Shown piece after piece: positions 51,231-60,003 of a DNA stretch of 64,000 nucleotides. The stretch comes from Pseudomonas sp. KU26590 (GTDB lineage Bacteria; Pseudomonadota; Gammaproteobacteria; Pseudomonadales; Pseudomonadaceae). Both the position numbers and the translations under genes were made by a program. The DNA lies in NCBI RefSeq assembly GCF_026153515.1, contig NZ_CP110644.1:4493501-4557500 (forward strand), written 5' to 3'. Numbering within the stretch: the first letter of the stretch is position 1; each line of letters begins with the position of its first letter. A model generated the notes under the pieces. The model searched no databases. It worked only from the letters and a program-made list of their open reading frames with translations, and was not told the DNA's origin.

Positions 51231-53414
51231 TCAAAAATCCAGCTTCACCCGTGCCACCAACTGCCGCGGCTCACCGATCGAAATAGCCGGCGATCCCAGC
51301 CCACTCGCCGAGGTGTAGTACTTCTCGTCGAATACATTCTTCAGATTCAACTGCAGCGTCACATCCCGCTCGTCCAGCTTCACCTTATAAGCCACAAACG
51401 CATCGGCGACTTTCGACGACGGCAGGTAATACTCCTTCCCCGCGCCATCGTTCACACCCCAACGGCTGGCAAACCGCGCACCGGCACCCGCGCGCAGATC
51501 ACCCACGCCAACGTGGCCGAAGTCACGGGTCAGGTACACCGCACCAGTGTGCTTCGACACACCATCCAGCGGCTCGCCCTTGAGGATCGGGTCCTCCAGC
51601 ACTTTCGTGTCGGTGTACGCGTAGCTGCCGGTCACGCTCCAGAACTCGTTCAACTGCCCGGTGATGTCCGCTTCCAGCCCGCGCGAGCGCACCTCGCCGG
51701 ACACTCGCGTGCAGGTCTCGGTGCCGCACGCTTCGCTGGTCTGCACGTTCTGCTTGTTGATGTTGAACAGCGCCACTGTCGCGGTGATCGCGTCGTTCTG
51801 GAACTTGGTGCCGATTTCGTAAGCCTTGCCCTCCTCCGGCGGCAGGTCGCCGATCGGCGAAGCAATCGACGTGTTCGGGCGGAACGACTCGGTGTAGCTG
51901 CCGTACACCGACCAGTCCGGCTGGATCAGGTACACCAGCCCGACGCGGGGCACGACTTTGCTGTCCTTTACATCTGCACCGACTACGAACGGCCGGCCCT
52001 TGCCGGTCAGCTCGTCGAAGGCGTCATAGCGCAGGCCGGTCTGCAGAATCCACTTCTCACCCAAGTGCATGGCGTCCTGAACGAAGAACGCGTGGGTGCG
52101 CAGGTGATCGGTCTGGTCGCTCTGGGCGGCATTGACCGTAGTCGGTTGCTGAGTGACGCCATACACCGGCGCGTTGTAATTGAAGTCGACCTTGTTGGTA
52201 CTGCGGTACAGGTCGCCCAGGTCCCGGTCGTTCTTCATGTAATCGGCGCCGATCAGCACTTCGTGGCGCACATCGCCCCAGTACAGATTGCCGAGCGCGC
52301 TGACGGTGGCGGTGTGGGCGAACTGCACCGCATCGCGGGTGGCGTCACCGCGACGGGTGACGGCGCCGGTGTTGTAGTTGGCCGAAATGAAGCGCGACTG
52401 GTAGTCGTTGTAGTAATTGCGGCTGTAGGCGTAGCCAGTGCGCAGGGTCCAGGTGTCGTTGAGGCGATGGTCCATGCGCAGGTCGAGGGAGTCGGAGCGC
52501 CCGGTGGTGACGTTGAACGGCTCGTCCAGACGCCGGCTGCGCGGGATGTCCAGGACCTTGCCGGTCTTGGGGTTGATCTGCGTGCCACGGTCGAAGGGCA
52601 CCGAATATTCCATGTGCTCGTAGGCCACCGACACCGTCGTGTCGTCGCCGTACCAGGCCAGCGACGGCGCGATGACCGACTGATCGATGCTGCCGAAATT
52701 GCGCCAGTAATCGTAGTTCTGCTTGTCGGCGATCACCCGGTAGGCCAGGCCGTTGGTGCCGACCGGGCCGGTCAGGTCGATCTGCTCGCCGCCGCCGCCA
52801 AAGCTGCTGCCGAACGCAGAAATGGAACGGGCCTCGACCAACTCCGGTTTCTTTGTCACCACGTTGATCACGCCGCCCGGGTCCTGCACGCCGTAGAGCA
52901 TCGACGCCGGGCCCTTGAGCACTTCGATGCGCTCAGTGGTCGGGGTAAAGTTACGCGCCCGCACCGATTGCATGCCGTCGCGCATGATCGAATTGTCGCG
53001 GTTGGTGCCGAAGCCGCGCTTCTGGATCGCGTCCTGGGTGCCGCCCAGGGTGTTGCCCTGCTTGACGCCGCTGACCGCATTGATCGCCTCGTCCAGGCTG
53101 GACGGCTGGCGGTCTTCGATGACCCGGTTGGTGACCACGTTGACGCTCTGCGGCACTTCCACCAGCGGCGCTTCGGTGCGCGTGGCCACGGTGGCCTTTC
53201 GCGCCTGATAGCTGTCGCGGCTGTGCTCGGTTTCGCTGACCTCTGGCTGGGACGTGGCGTCGATGTTGACCGCGTCCAGCTGCATTTCTTCAGCCCAGGC
53301 AACGGGGCTCATGCCCAGCGAGCACAACAGCGCCGTGGCTGAGCACATGCCCAACAACGATGCAGGACGAAGCACGGGAAAAGCGGGCACGCGAAAACCG
53401 GATTGAGCTGTCAT
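51231..53414 (-). CDS. TonB-dependent siderophore receptor
   Basis: A 727-residue outer-membrane receptor for a ferric siderophore. It has a long signal peptide (to about residue 41), plug domain (about 75-200; VPQSVNVVTNRVIEDRQPSSLDEAINAVSGV, RGFGTNRDNSIMRDGMQSVRARNF, ERIEVLKGPASMLYGVQDPGGVINVVTKKP) and a beta-barrel ending in the typical terminal Phe (LVARVKLDF). The TonB box is near the mature N-terminus. It is an FhuA/FoxA-like siderophore type; the actual ligand is unknown. A Fur-box-like site lies about 50-70 bases upstream. The 3' side meets structured repeat copy C. Confidence 0.92.
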   Translation of the reverse strand: MTAQSGFRVPAFPVLRPASLLGMCSATALLCSLGMSPVAWAEEMQLDAVNIDATSQPEVSETEHSRDSYQARKATVATRTEAPLVEVPQSVNVVTNRVIEDRQPSSLDEAINAVSGVKQGNTLGGTQDAIQKRGFGTNRDNSIMRDGMQSVRARNFTPTTERIEVLKGPASMLYGVQDPGGVINVVTKKPELVEARSISAFGSSFGGGGEQIDLTGPVGTNGLAYRVIADKQNYDYWRNFGSIDQSVIAPSLAWYGDDTTVSVAYEHMEYSVPFDRGTQINPKTGKVLDIPRSRRLDEPFNVTTGRSDSLDLRMDHRLNDTWTLRTGYAYSRNYYNDYQSRFISANYNTGAVTRRGDATRDAVQFAHTATVSALGNLYWGDVRHEVLIGADYMKNDRDLGDLYRSTNKVDFNYNAPVYGVTQQPTTVNAAQSDQTDHLRTHAFFVQDAMHLGEKWILQTGLRYDAFDELTGKGRPFVVGADVKDSKVVPRVGLVYLIQPDWSVYGSYTESFRPNTSIASPIGDLPPEEGKAYEIGTKFQNDAITATVALFNINKQNVQTSEACGTETCTRVSGEVRSRGLEADITGQLNEFWSVTGSYAYTDTKVLEDPILKGEPLDGVSKHTGAVYLTRDFGHVGVGDLRAGAGARFASRWGVNDGAGKEYYLPSSKVADAFVAYKVKLDERDVTLQLNLKNVFDEKYYTSASGLGSPAISIGEPRQLVARVKLDF

Positions 53415-53462
53415 GGAAGCAAGAACCTGAGGCGTCGAGAAGCGATGCGCCCGTTACGAAAC

Positions 53463-53481
53463 GCATCTGATTCTCACTACA
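53463..53481 (-). promoter_or_regulatory. putative Fur box of TonB receptor gene
   Basis: GCATCTGATTCTCACTACA shares 12 of 19 positions with the Fur consensus, including the central TGATTCTCA, and lies 49-67 bases before the receptor start. Confidence 0.5.
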
Positions 53482-53625
53482 CGGATGCCGACGGGGTTTA
53501 CCTCACATGAATCTGAAAATAATTTTTTATCCAGGCGCCAGTTGCCCTCAGTGGATCAGGCGAAACACCCTGTATCATTCGCCGCGCGCTCCCCTCTTCT
53601 TACGTAGCGAAATCAAGGATTGTTC

Positions 53626-55791
53626 ATGCGTATCCGCTCCCTGACTCCTCTTGCTTTGATCGTCGGCGCAACCCTCGGCGGCCAGGCCCAGGCCAGCAGT
53701 GATGACTCCTGCTACCCCAACTGGTCGCTGCTGCGCGATTCGCTGGACGTCTGCAACAACCTGCCCTTCCTCACGCCCGGCAACGACAGTCGGGTCAACC
53801 TGCGTCTGCTGCTGGCCGATCAGAAGTCGCTGACGCTCAAGCCCAACGCGCTGACCGAGCAGGAGCAGTCCGAAGGCTACGGCCTGGTGCCATTTGCGGC
53901 GTTCAGGTTGGCGAATGAGGAGATCGAGGGCGACGAAAGCGAAGAGTCGGGCGCCGCCGCCATGGCTGACCTGCTGGGCAAACTCGGCCTCAGTCGCGAC
54001 AGTAACGACACCGCGGGCCAGGCCTTCCTGCAGGGCGAAGGCAGCCGCTGCCGCAGCAACCGCGATGAGAGCGCCGCTGATTTCATCGGCCAGTTGCTCG
54101 ACACCGAAGGGTTGTCCGCCGCCGAGCGCCAATCCCTGGCCCGTGCCCGCCTGCAACTGCTGGAGGCGTGCACCTGGGAGGCGGACAAGCAGGCCAGCCT
54201 GTTGCCGACCGATGTTCAGTCGTCCGAAGCCAAAGCCTTCGTCGCTTACCTTCGCGCGGCATCGGACTTCTACAGCGGGCGCTTCAGCGACGCTGAAAAC
54301 GGATTCACCGGCCTCGCCGACAGCACCCAGCCGTGGCTTAAGGAAACGGCGCTGTACATGGTCGCCCGCACCCGGCTCAACGCCGCGCAACAGGATGCGT
54401 TCGACGAATACGGCAGCCTCAAGGAAGACCACGATCGCGCCGCTTATGCCAGCGTCGGTCAAGCCATCGAGCATTACCTCAGCGCTTACCCCGACGGCCG
54501 CTACAGCCGCTCCGCCACCGGGTTGCTGCGCCGGGTCCATTGGCTGGCAGGGGACACCGACAAACTGGCTGCCGATTACACCTGGCAACTGACGCAAGCC
54601 GGCGAAGCCCGCGCGTCTGCCTCGCCGGAATCCTTGATTCAGGAAGCCGACAACAAGCTGCTGACCGCCCTGACCAACGCCACACCATCGCCGTTGATCA
54701 CCGCGACCCATGACCTGATGATCATGCGGCCGCACCTGCCGAACCCACTGACCCGTGAACAGCTCGATGCGCAACAAGCGCTGTTCGCTCAGCAGCCGGC
54801 GATGTTCGACTATTTGCAGGCGGCCTTCGCGTTCTACGTCGACAACAATCCTGCCGAAGCGCTAAAGCGTCTGCCCAAAGACGTCCCCGAAAAAATGGAT
54901 TATCTGGCCTTCAGTCAGCAGACCTTGCGCGGCCTGGCCCTGGAAGCGGGCAACGATATGCCTGCCGCCCAGACGCTGTGGCTGAAACTGCTGCCGCTGG
55001 CGCAACAACCTTTGCAGCGCGAACAACTGGAACTGGCGCTGGCAATGAACTACGAGCGCAGCGGGCAACTGGCCAAAGTGTTCGCCAGTGATTCGCCGAT
55101 CCAGTCCGCCCAGTTGCGGCTGATTCTGCTGGGCAAAGTGGCCGATGCGCCGCTGCTGCGCCAGCAGATCGGTCAGGGCATCAGCGACGTCGAGAAGGCC
55201 ACCGCGCAGTTCGTCCTGCTCTATAAGGAGCTGCGGCACAGCCAGTACGCCGCGTTCGCCGATGACTTGAAAGCCCTGCCGGACACGCCTGCGGACACTA
55301 AACTCGGCACCAGCCTGGGTTATGTCTACGGCGCCGGCCAGACGCTATCGTTGTTCCACTGGAACGGCGCCAAGGCCGAGTCGGGTTACGCCTGCCCGAG
55401 CATCGGCGAGATCGCCGCCCAGTTGCAGGCCAATGACAAGGACCCGAAAGGCCTGAACTGCCTGGGTGAGTTCATCCTGCGCAACGGCCTGGACGGGATG
55501 CCGCTGGATCAGAAGCCCGACGCGGGTGATCTGGGCAGCAGCGAACCCGGCTTCAAAGGCGCGGTGTTCTCGCGGCTGAACGGCTATCAGACCGTTATCG
55601 CCGACAGCAAGGCCGCGCGGGACGACAAGGCCTACGCCCTGTTCCGGGCGATCAACTGCTACGCGCCCGCCGGCTACAACAGCTGCGGCGGCAAGGACGT
55701 CGCGCCGGCGGTGCGCAAGGGCTGGTTCAAGCAACTGAAAACCGCCTACGGCGCCACCAGCTGGGGCAAATCGCTGCAGTATTACTGGTGA
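53626..55791 (+). CDS. exported TPR-like repeat protein of unknown function
   Basis: A 721-residue exported protein. A signal peptide (MRIRSLTPLALIVGATLGGQAQA) is followed by helical repeats resembling tetratricopeptide or YfiO-like arrays, for example AKAFVAYLRAASDFYSGRFSDAENGFTGLAD and ALYMVARTRLNAAQQDAFDEYG. The C-terminal part is Cys-containing (SGYACPS, GLNCLGEF, RAINCYAPAGYNSCGGKD). ATG at 53626 follows AAGG by 8 bases. It is coupled to the DUF3142 gene by a TGATG junction, so the two probably work together in the periplasm. The reaction or partner is not known. Confidence 0.78.
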   Translation: MRIRSLTPLALIVGATLGGQAQASSDDSCYPNWSLLRDSLDVCNNLPFLTPGNDSRVNLRLLLADQKSLTLKPNALTEQEQSEGYGLVPFAAFRLANEEIEGDESEESGAAAMADLLGKLGLSRDSNDTAGQAFLQGEGSRCRSNRDESAADFIGQLLDTEGLSAAERQSLARARLQLLEACTWEADKQASLLPTDVQSSEAKAFVAYLRAASDFYSGRFSDAENGFTGLADSTQPWLKETALYMVARTRLNAAQQDAFDEYGSLKEDHDRAAYASVGQAIEHYLSAYPDGRYSRSATGLLRRVHWLAGDTDKLAADYTWQLTQAGEARASASPESLIQEADNKLLTALTNATPSPLITATHDLMIMRPHLPNPLTREQLDAQQALFAQQPAMFDYLQAAFAFYVDNNPAEALKRLPKDVPEKMDYLAFSQQTLRGLALEAGNDMPAAQTLWLKLLPLAQQPLQREQLELALAMNYERSGQLAKVFASDSPIQSAQLRLILLGKVADAPLLRQQIGQGISDVEKATAQFVLLYKELRHSQYAAFADDLKALPDTPADTKLGTSLGYVYGAGQTLSLFHWNGAKAESGYACPSIGEIAAQLQANDKDPKGLNCLGEFILRNGLDGMPLDQKPDAGDLGSSEPGFKGAVFSRLNGYQTVIADSKAARDDKAYALFRAINCYAPAGYNSCGGKDVAPAVRKGWFKQLKTAYGATSWGKSLQYYW

Positions 55792-56531
55792 TGAGCACGC
55801 TGTTTCGCTGGCGGGGGCTTGCCGGCGGATTGATCGGTTTGCTCATTACAGGCTTGAGCAGCGGCACCACCTCGGCAGCGGTGGACGCCCGCGAGCATGA
55901 TGCCTTCTGGTTGTGGAGCGGCGTGGCAACGCAGCCGGTGCTGGATCGCGCGAAGACCCTGTACGTGTTGCAGGGCCAGATCAGCGCAACCCGTCGTGAT
56001 CGGCAAACGGCAGTGCTGATAGCCCAAGGGATGAGCGTGACGCGTTTGCCCCAGCGGGAGGTGTGGATCGTCTACCGCGCCCACACCCTGCGCTGGCCCG
56101 AGCCGGTTTACAGACAGCTACTGGGCCAGGTGCAACGCTGGCGGGACACGGGCACGGCGGTTGCCGGCGTGCAGATCGATTTCGATGCGCGCACCCGTTA
56201 TCTGCAGGACTACGTGGTGTTTCTCAAGGACCTGCGCCAGCGCCTGCCGCCTGAGGTGAAGCTGAGCATCACCGGGTTGATGGACTGGAGCAGCAACGCG
56301 GATTCGCAGGCGATCGGCGCGTTGAAAGGCGTGGTCGATGAAGTGGTGGTGCAGACCTACCAGGGACGCCACAGCATCCCCGACTACGCCGCTTACCTGC
56401 CACGCATCAGCCGGATGGGCCTGCCGTTCAGGATCGGTCTGGTGCAGGCCGGCGAATGGCAAGCGCCCCGGTATTTGCAGGACAGCCCGTGGTTTCGCGG
56501 GTATGTGGTGTTTTTGCTGAATCAGAAGTGA
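55791..56531 (+). CDS. DUF3142 family exported protein
   Basis: A 246-residue protein beginning at the ATG that shares one base with the preceding stop codon. It has an N-terminal signal or anchor (about 5-30) and a DUF3142-like domain resembling a TIM-barrel glycosidase fold: DAFWLWSGVA, REVWIVYRAHTL, AGVQIDFDARTRYLQDYVVFLKDLRQRLP, VDEVVVQTYQGRH and LPFRIGLVQAG. The acidic QIDFD motif sits where glycoside hydrolases of this shape keep catalytic acids, but activity is not established. Function with the upstream TPR protein is inferred from coupling. Confidence 0.78.
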   Translation: MSTLFRWRGLAGGLIGLLITGLSSGTTSAAVDAREHDAFWLWSGVATQPVLDRAKTLYVLQGQISATRRDRQTAVLIAQGMSVTRLPQREVWIVYRAHTLRWPEPVYRQLLGQVQRWRDTGTAVAGVQIDFDARTRYLQDYVVFLKDLRQRLPPEVKLSITGLMDWSSNADSQAIGALKGVVDEVVVQTYQGRHSIPDYAAYLPRISRMGLPFRIGLVQAGEWQAPRYLQDSPWFRGYVVFLLNQK

Positions 56532-56564
56532 CAAAAGTCCGCGTCGAAATGCAAAACCCTGCAT

Positions 56565-56644
56565 GAGCGCGCTTGCCCGCGAACGCGTACTGCCTGTAAC
56601 GAATCCATTGCCTGACACACCGCCTTCGCGGGCAAGCGCGCTCC
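56565..56644. repeat. intergenic hairpin repeat (GCGCGCTTGCCCGCGAA family)
   Basis: Inverted arms GAGCGCGCTTGCCCGCGAA (56565-56583) and its complement (56625-56644) enclose about 42 bases after the DUF3142 stop. It is a third hairpin family distinct from the REP core. Confidence 0.85.
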
Positions 56645-56726
56645 TACAGTTTGATTTCATCCAACCGAGCTATCGCGTCGACCGCCGTTCATTGATTGTG
56701 GGTCCATCCGCCCAATGCGCCGTGAT

Positions 56727-56842
56727 CAATGGCCTCTTCCCGGCTAAAGCCGGTCCTACAAAAATTGCGGTTCGCGCCGGGACCATTGGCACACCGCGCA
56801 TCCCGTAGGACCGGCTTCAGCCGGGAAAGCGTCAGGCGCCAC
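56727..56842. repeat. REP pair
   Basis: An inverted REP at about 56732-56760 and a forward REP at about 56806-56830 lie between the DUF3142 gene and the convergent AtuA-like gene. Confidence 0.9.
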
Positions 56843-56858
56843 ACCGCAAAACAAGATT

Positions 56859-57176
56859 TCAAACCTCAAGATCCAGCAACGCCGCCCCCAGCGCTTTGCC
56901 GTGGGCATCGAGGGCGAGTGATCGTGTGACGCCGCCCTTCAGAATGCCCGGCAGCACAAAATTCAGCGCACCCACCTTCGGCAGTTCATACCGAAGCACC
57001 CGCGAGGCATCGTCCCCCAGCAGTTCGGCGAAATGCTCAGCCACCCGCTCGACCGTCAGCGCCTGCAGCAATCGCGGGTAGTCTTCGGGCTTGAAGGCGA
57101 TAACCGAAATGTTCGAGGTGTCGCCTTTGTCACCGGTTCGGGAATGGGCCAGTTCGCGCAATTTCATGGTGCTCAC
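56859..57176 (-). CDS. AtuA-like C-terminal domain protein
   Basis: A 105-residue protein resembling the small ferredoxin-fold-like domain found at the C-terminus of AtuA proteins: MKLRELAHSRTGDKGDTSNISVIAF, ELPKVGALNFVLPGILKGGVTRSLALDAHGKALG. It starts at a GTG that overlaps the AtuA stop (GTGA); an ATG at 57167 is an alternative. Thus the AtuA family is split into two coupled genes here. It probably forms a complex with the large protein. Catalysis is undefined. Confidence 0.8.
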   Translation of the reverse strand: MSTMKLRELAHSRTGDKGDTSNISVIAFKPEDYPRLLQALTVERVAEHFAELLGDDASRVLRYELPKVGALNFVLPGILKGGVTRSLALDAHGKALGAALLDLEV

Positions 57177-58537
57177 GATGCGTCCTCCAGATGAACCTGC
57201 GCCTTGATGGCATCCCGCGGCATCAGCAGCGACGCCACCGCCACCACCTGGCGCACGCCCTTGGTTGCGCCGCCGCCGCCATAAGGTCCGTTGGTGTACA
57301 GAGTTTCGACTTCATTGCCGATGCGCACGGCCTCGGCCTTGTCTGCACAGCGCGCGGCGACCCGCAGGCGCACTTCCCACGGCTCGGCCGCTGCCCGCGA
57401 TCCCAGCGCCCCACCGTGCAACGCGTCCACGCCGATCAGCTCGGCACGGACGTCATCGAAGACCACGCCGGTCAGCTGCAAACGCTCCAGGACCACGTCC
57501 CGCGCCAATTGCGCCCGGGCTAGGGCGCCGGGGCCGCCGTAGGAAATCTGCCCTTCGCCGATCCAGCCGTCGAGATAACCGACCGAGACCTTGAGCGTCT
57601 GCGGACGCGCGCGGCCATCGGCGCCTTCCGCCCGCACTTCGTTGGTGGCGACTGGATGGAACGACACGCCGGAAAAATCCGCCGTCACGTCAGGGGTGAG
57701 GTACGCCGCAGGATCATGCACTTCATAAATCATCTGCTCGGTGCAGGTCGCCGTATCGATGCGCCCGCCGGAGCCGTCGACCTTGCTGATCACCGCCCTG
57801 CCCTCGGCGTCGACTTCAGCCAGGGGGAACCCGAGGCGCGCCAGATTCGGCACCTCCTTGACCCCCGGATCAGCAAAGTAGCCGCCGGTGATCTGCCCGG
57901 CGCATTCCAGCAAGTGGCCGATCAAGGTGCCGCGTCCCAGCCGCGTCCAGTCGTCTGCTGCCCAGCCGAACTCAAAGAGCTGCGGGGCGAGAAACAACGA
58001 CGGATCAGCAACCCGACCGGTGATCACCACATCGGCATCGGCCTCCAGCGCCTCGACAATTCCCTGCGCGCCTAAATAAGCATTCGCCGAGATCAACCGG
58101 TCGCCTAGTGAAGCAATCGTCGCGCCGTTATCCAGCACCTGTTCAGGGCTCGCCTTTAAAACAGTAAGCACGTCATCCCCGGTCACCGCTGCGACCTTCA
58201 GCCCATGCAGCCCCAGTTCAACAGCGATGCGCCGCACTTCCCGCGCGGCCGCCAACGGATTGGCCGCGCCCATGTTGCTGATCAGCCGCAGCCGACGCTG
58301 CCCCGCTTCGCGCCCGCGCCCCAAGAACGGCAGCACGCGACGCATGCGCTCGCTCAGCAACGGGTCGAAACCGGCCTCCGGATCGCTGAGCCGGGCCTGC
58401 TGCGCCAGGGCAATGGTGCGCTCGGCGAGGCACTCGAAAACCAGGTAATCCAGCTCGCCCTTCTCGGCCAGTTCGACCGCAGGCTCAATGCGATCACCGG
58501 AATAACCGGCGCCAGAGCCGATACGTAATGTCTTCAT
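57173..58537 (-). CDS. acyclic terpene utilisation AtuA family protein (DUF1446)
   Basis: A 454-residue protein of the AtuA/DUF1446 family, associated with breakdown of acyclic terpenes or branched organic acids, although the reaction is not firmly known. Typical words are IGSGAGYSGDRIEPAVELAEKGELDYLVFECLAERT, LISNMGAANPLAAAREV, VVITGRVADPSLFLAPQLFEFGW and NGPYGGGGATKGVRQVVAVAS. It is the middle gene of an operon: citMHS transporter, this gene, small AtuA-like gene. Gaps are zero or overlapping. The context suggests uptake and degradation of an organic acid. Confidence 0.85.
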   Translation of the reverse strand: MKTLRIGSGAGYSGDRIEPAVELAEKGELDYLVFECLAERTIALAQQARLSDPEAGFDPLLSERMRRVLPFLGRGREAGQRRLRLISNMGAANPLAAAREVRRIAVELGLHGLKVAAVTGDDVLTVLKASPEQVLDNGATIASLGDRLISANAYLGAQGIVEALEADADVVITGRVADPSLFLAPQLFEFGWAADDWTRLGRGTLIGHLLECAGQITGGYFADPGVKEVPNLARLGFPLAEVDAEGRAVISKVDGSGGRIDTATCTEQMIYEVHDPAAYLTPDVTADFSGVSFHPVATNEVRAEGADGRARPQTLKVSVGYLDGWIGEGQISYGGPGALARAQLARDVVLERLQLTGVVFDDVRAELIGVDALHGGALGSRAAAEPWEVRLRVAARCADKAEAVRIGNEVETLYTNGPYGGGGATKGVRQVVAVASLLMPRDAIKAQVHLEDAS

Positions 58538-59842
58538 TTAAAACACTCCCAGCAACAGTGCGGTCAGGGTCATCAGCACCGATGCGGCAAACAGAAACGG
58601 AATGGTAAAGCGCTGGTGGTCGGCCAGCTCGACCTTGCACAGCCCGACCAGCAGGAAGGTCGCCGGCGTCAACGGGCTGACCGGGAAGCCGGTGGTGTGC
58701 ACGCCCAACAGCGACGCCTGGGCCACCTGAAGAGGATCGACGCCCAGGGAGCGGCCGACTTCAGCAATCACCGGCATCACGCCGAAGTAGAAGGAATCGG
58801 GGTCGAACAACAGGCTCAGCGGCATCGACAGGAAGCCCACCACCATCGGAATCAGCTTGCCGTGGCCGGCCGGGATCTGCGCCACAGCCACTTCGGCCAT
58901 GGCCTTGAGCATGCCGGTGCCCTGCATGATCCCCGTGAACACCCCCGCCGCCAGAAGAATGCTGGCCATGGTCAGGGCGGTCTTGGCGTGGGCATCGATG
59001 CGCGCGCGCTGGGCGTCGACGTTGGGGTAGTTGATGCACAGCGCCAGCACCGTACCAACCATGAACATCACCACCGGGTCGACCCAGCCGGAGATCATTA
59101 TCCCCATGACGGCGATGGTCAGCAGCAGGTTGAGCCAGAACAGACGCGGCCGACGCAGCACCGCTTCCTGCTCGGTCAGCACCCGCTGCGGCACCACATC
59201 GATGTGCTCGGCCGTGGTTTGAAAGCGGCCCAGCCCCAGGCGCTTTTCCTCACGCCGCCCGAGCATCCAGGCGCAGAAGAAGACAAACACCAGGCCAACG
59301 ATCTGCACCGGAATCAGCGGCTGGAACAGGTCGGACACCGGCACATGCAAGGCCGCAGACGAGCGCAGCACCGGCCCGGTCCACGGCAGGAAATTCACCC
59401 CCGCCGCCATCGCCGCGACGCAGGCCAGAATCCTCCGGTCGATGCCCAGCCGTGTGTACAGCGGCAGCATCGCCGGGATCGTCACCAGAAAGGTCACCGC
59501 ACCGGAGCCGTCGAGGTGCACCAGCAACGCCAAGAGGGCAGTGCCGACGACAATCCGCGTAGGACGCGTGCCCACGGTGCGCAGGATGCGGTCGATGATC
59601 GGGTCGAGCATGCCGGCGTCGGTCATTACCCCGAAGAACAGGATGGCGAACACGAACATGCCGACCACCGGGGCGACGTTTTTGATGCCGGTGATGATGA
59701 AGCCGCTGGTTTGCAGACCGAATCCGCCGATCAGCGCGGCGATGATGGGCAGGGCAATCAGGGCGACCAGGGGCGAGAGGCGCTTGCTCATGACGGCAGC
59801 GAGCAGGCAGAGGATGGTAATGACACCGAGGGTGGCGAGCAT
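58538..59842 (-). CDS. CitMHS family organic acid transporter
   Basis: A 434-residue inner-membrane transporter with about twelve helices of the citrate-metal/proton symporter (CitMHS) type: SPLVALIALPIIAALIGGF, VAPVVGMFVFAILFFGVMTDAGMLDPIIDRILR, VHLDGSGAVTFLVTIPAMLPLYTRLG and FLSMPLSLLFDPDSFYFGVMPV. ATG at 59842 has AAGGA 7 bases upstream; ATG at 59860 is the alternative. It is the first gene of the AtuA operon and divergent from a LysR gene. The substrate is probably a carboxylate consumed by the AtuA pair. Confidence 0.88.
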   Translation of the reverse strand: MLATLGVITILCLLAAVMSKRLSPLVALIALPIIAALIGGFGLQTSGFIITGIKNVAPVVGMFVFAILFFGVMTDAGMLDPIIDRILRTVGTRPTRIVVGTALLALLVHLDGSGAVTFLVTIPAMLPLYTRLGIDRRILACVAAMAAGVNFLPWTGPVLRSSAALHVPVSDLFQPLIPVQIVGLVFVFFCAWMLGRREEKRLGLGRFQTTAEHIDVVPQRVLTEQEAVLRRPRLFWLNLLLTIAVMGIMISGWVDPVVMFMVGTVLALCINYPNVDAQRARIDAHAKTALTMASILLAAGVFTGIMQGTGMLKAMAEVAVAQIPAGHGKLIPMVVGFLSMPLSLLFDPDSFYFGVMPVIAEVGRSLGVDPLQVAQASLLGVHTTGFPVSPLTPATFLLVGLCKVELADHQRFTIPFLFAASVLMTLTALLLGVF

Positions 59843-60003
59843 GGTTTGATCCTTCGTCATCCCTGACCGGCGGGCGGCGGGACGAGCTGTTGTTGTTTTC
59901 AGCGAGTATCGAAACGGGGGTAAGCTTTGTAAATTGAAATGTTCGGCGCTCTGCGTTCGGAAAAACCGAATCAGTGGGTGAAGCGAGCAATGGGAAAACA
60001 GCC

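Noticed and set aside
50914..51318. Small proteins encoded by the structured repeat (AEPHGCGESAVRTWMSVRRGPTERDRSEG-type frames)
   Set aside because: The differences between copies preserve stem pairing and not the reading frame, and no ribosome site is present.
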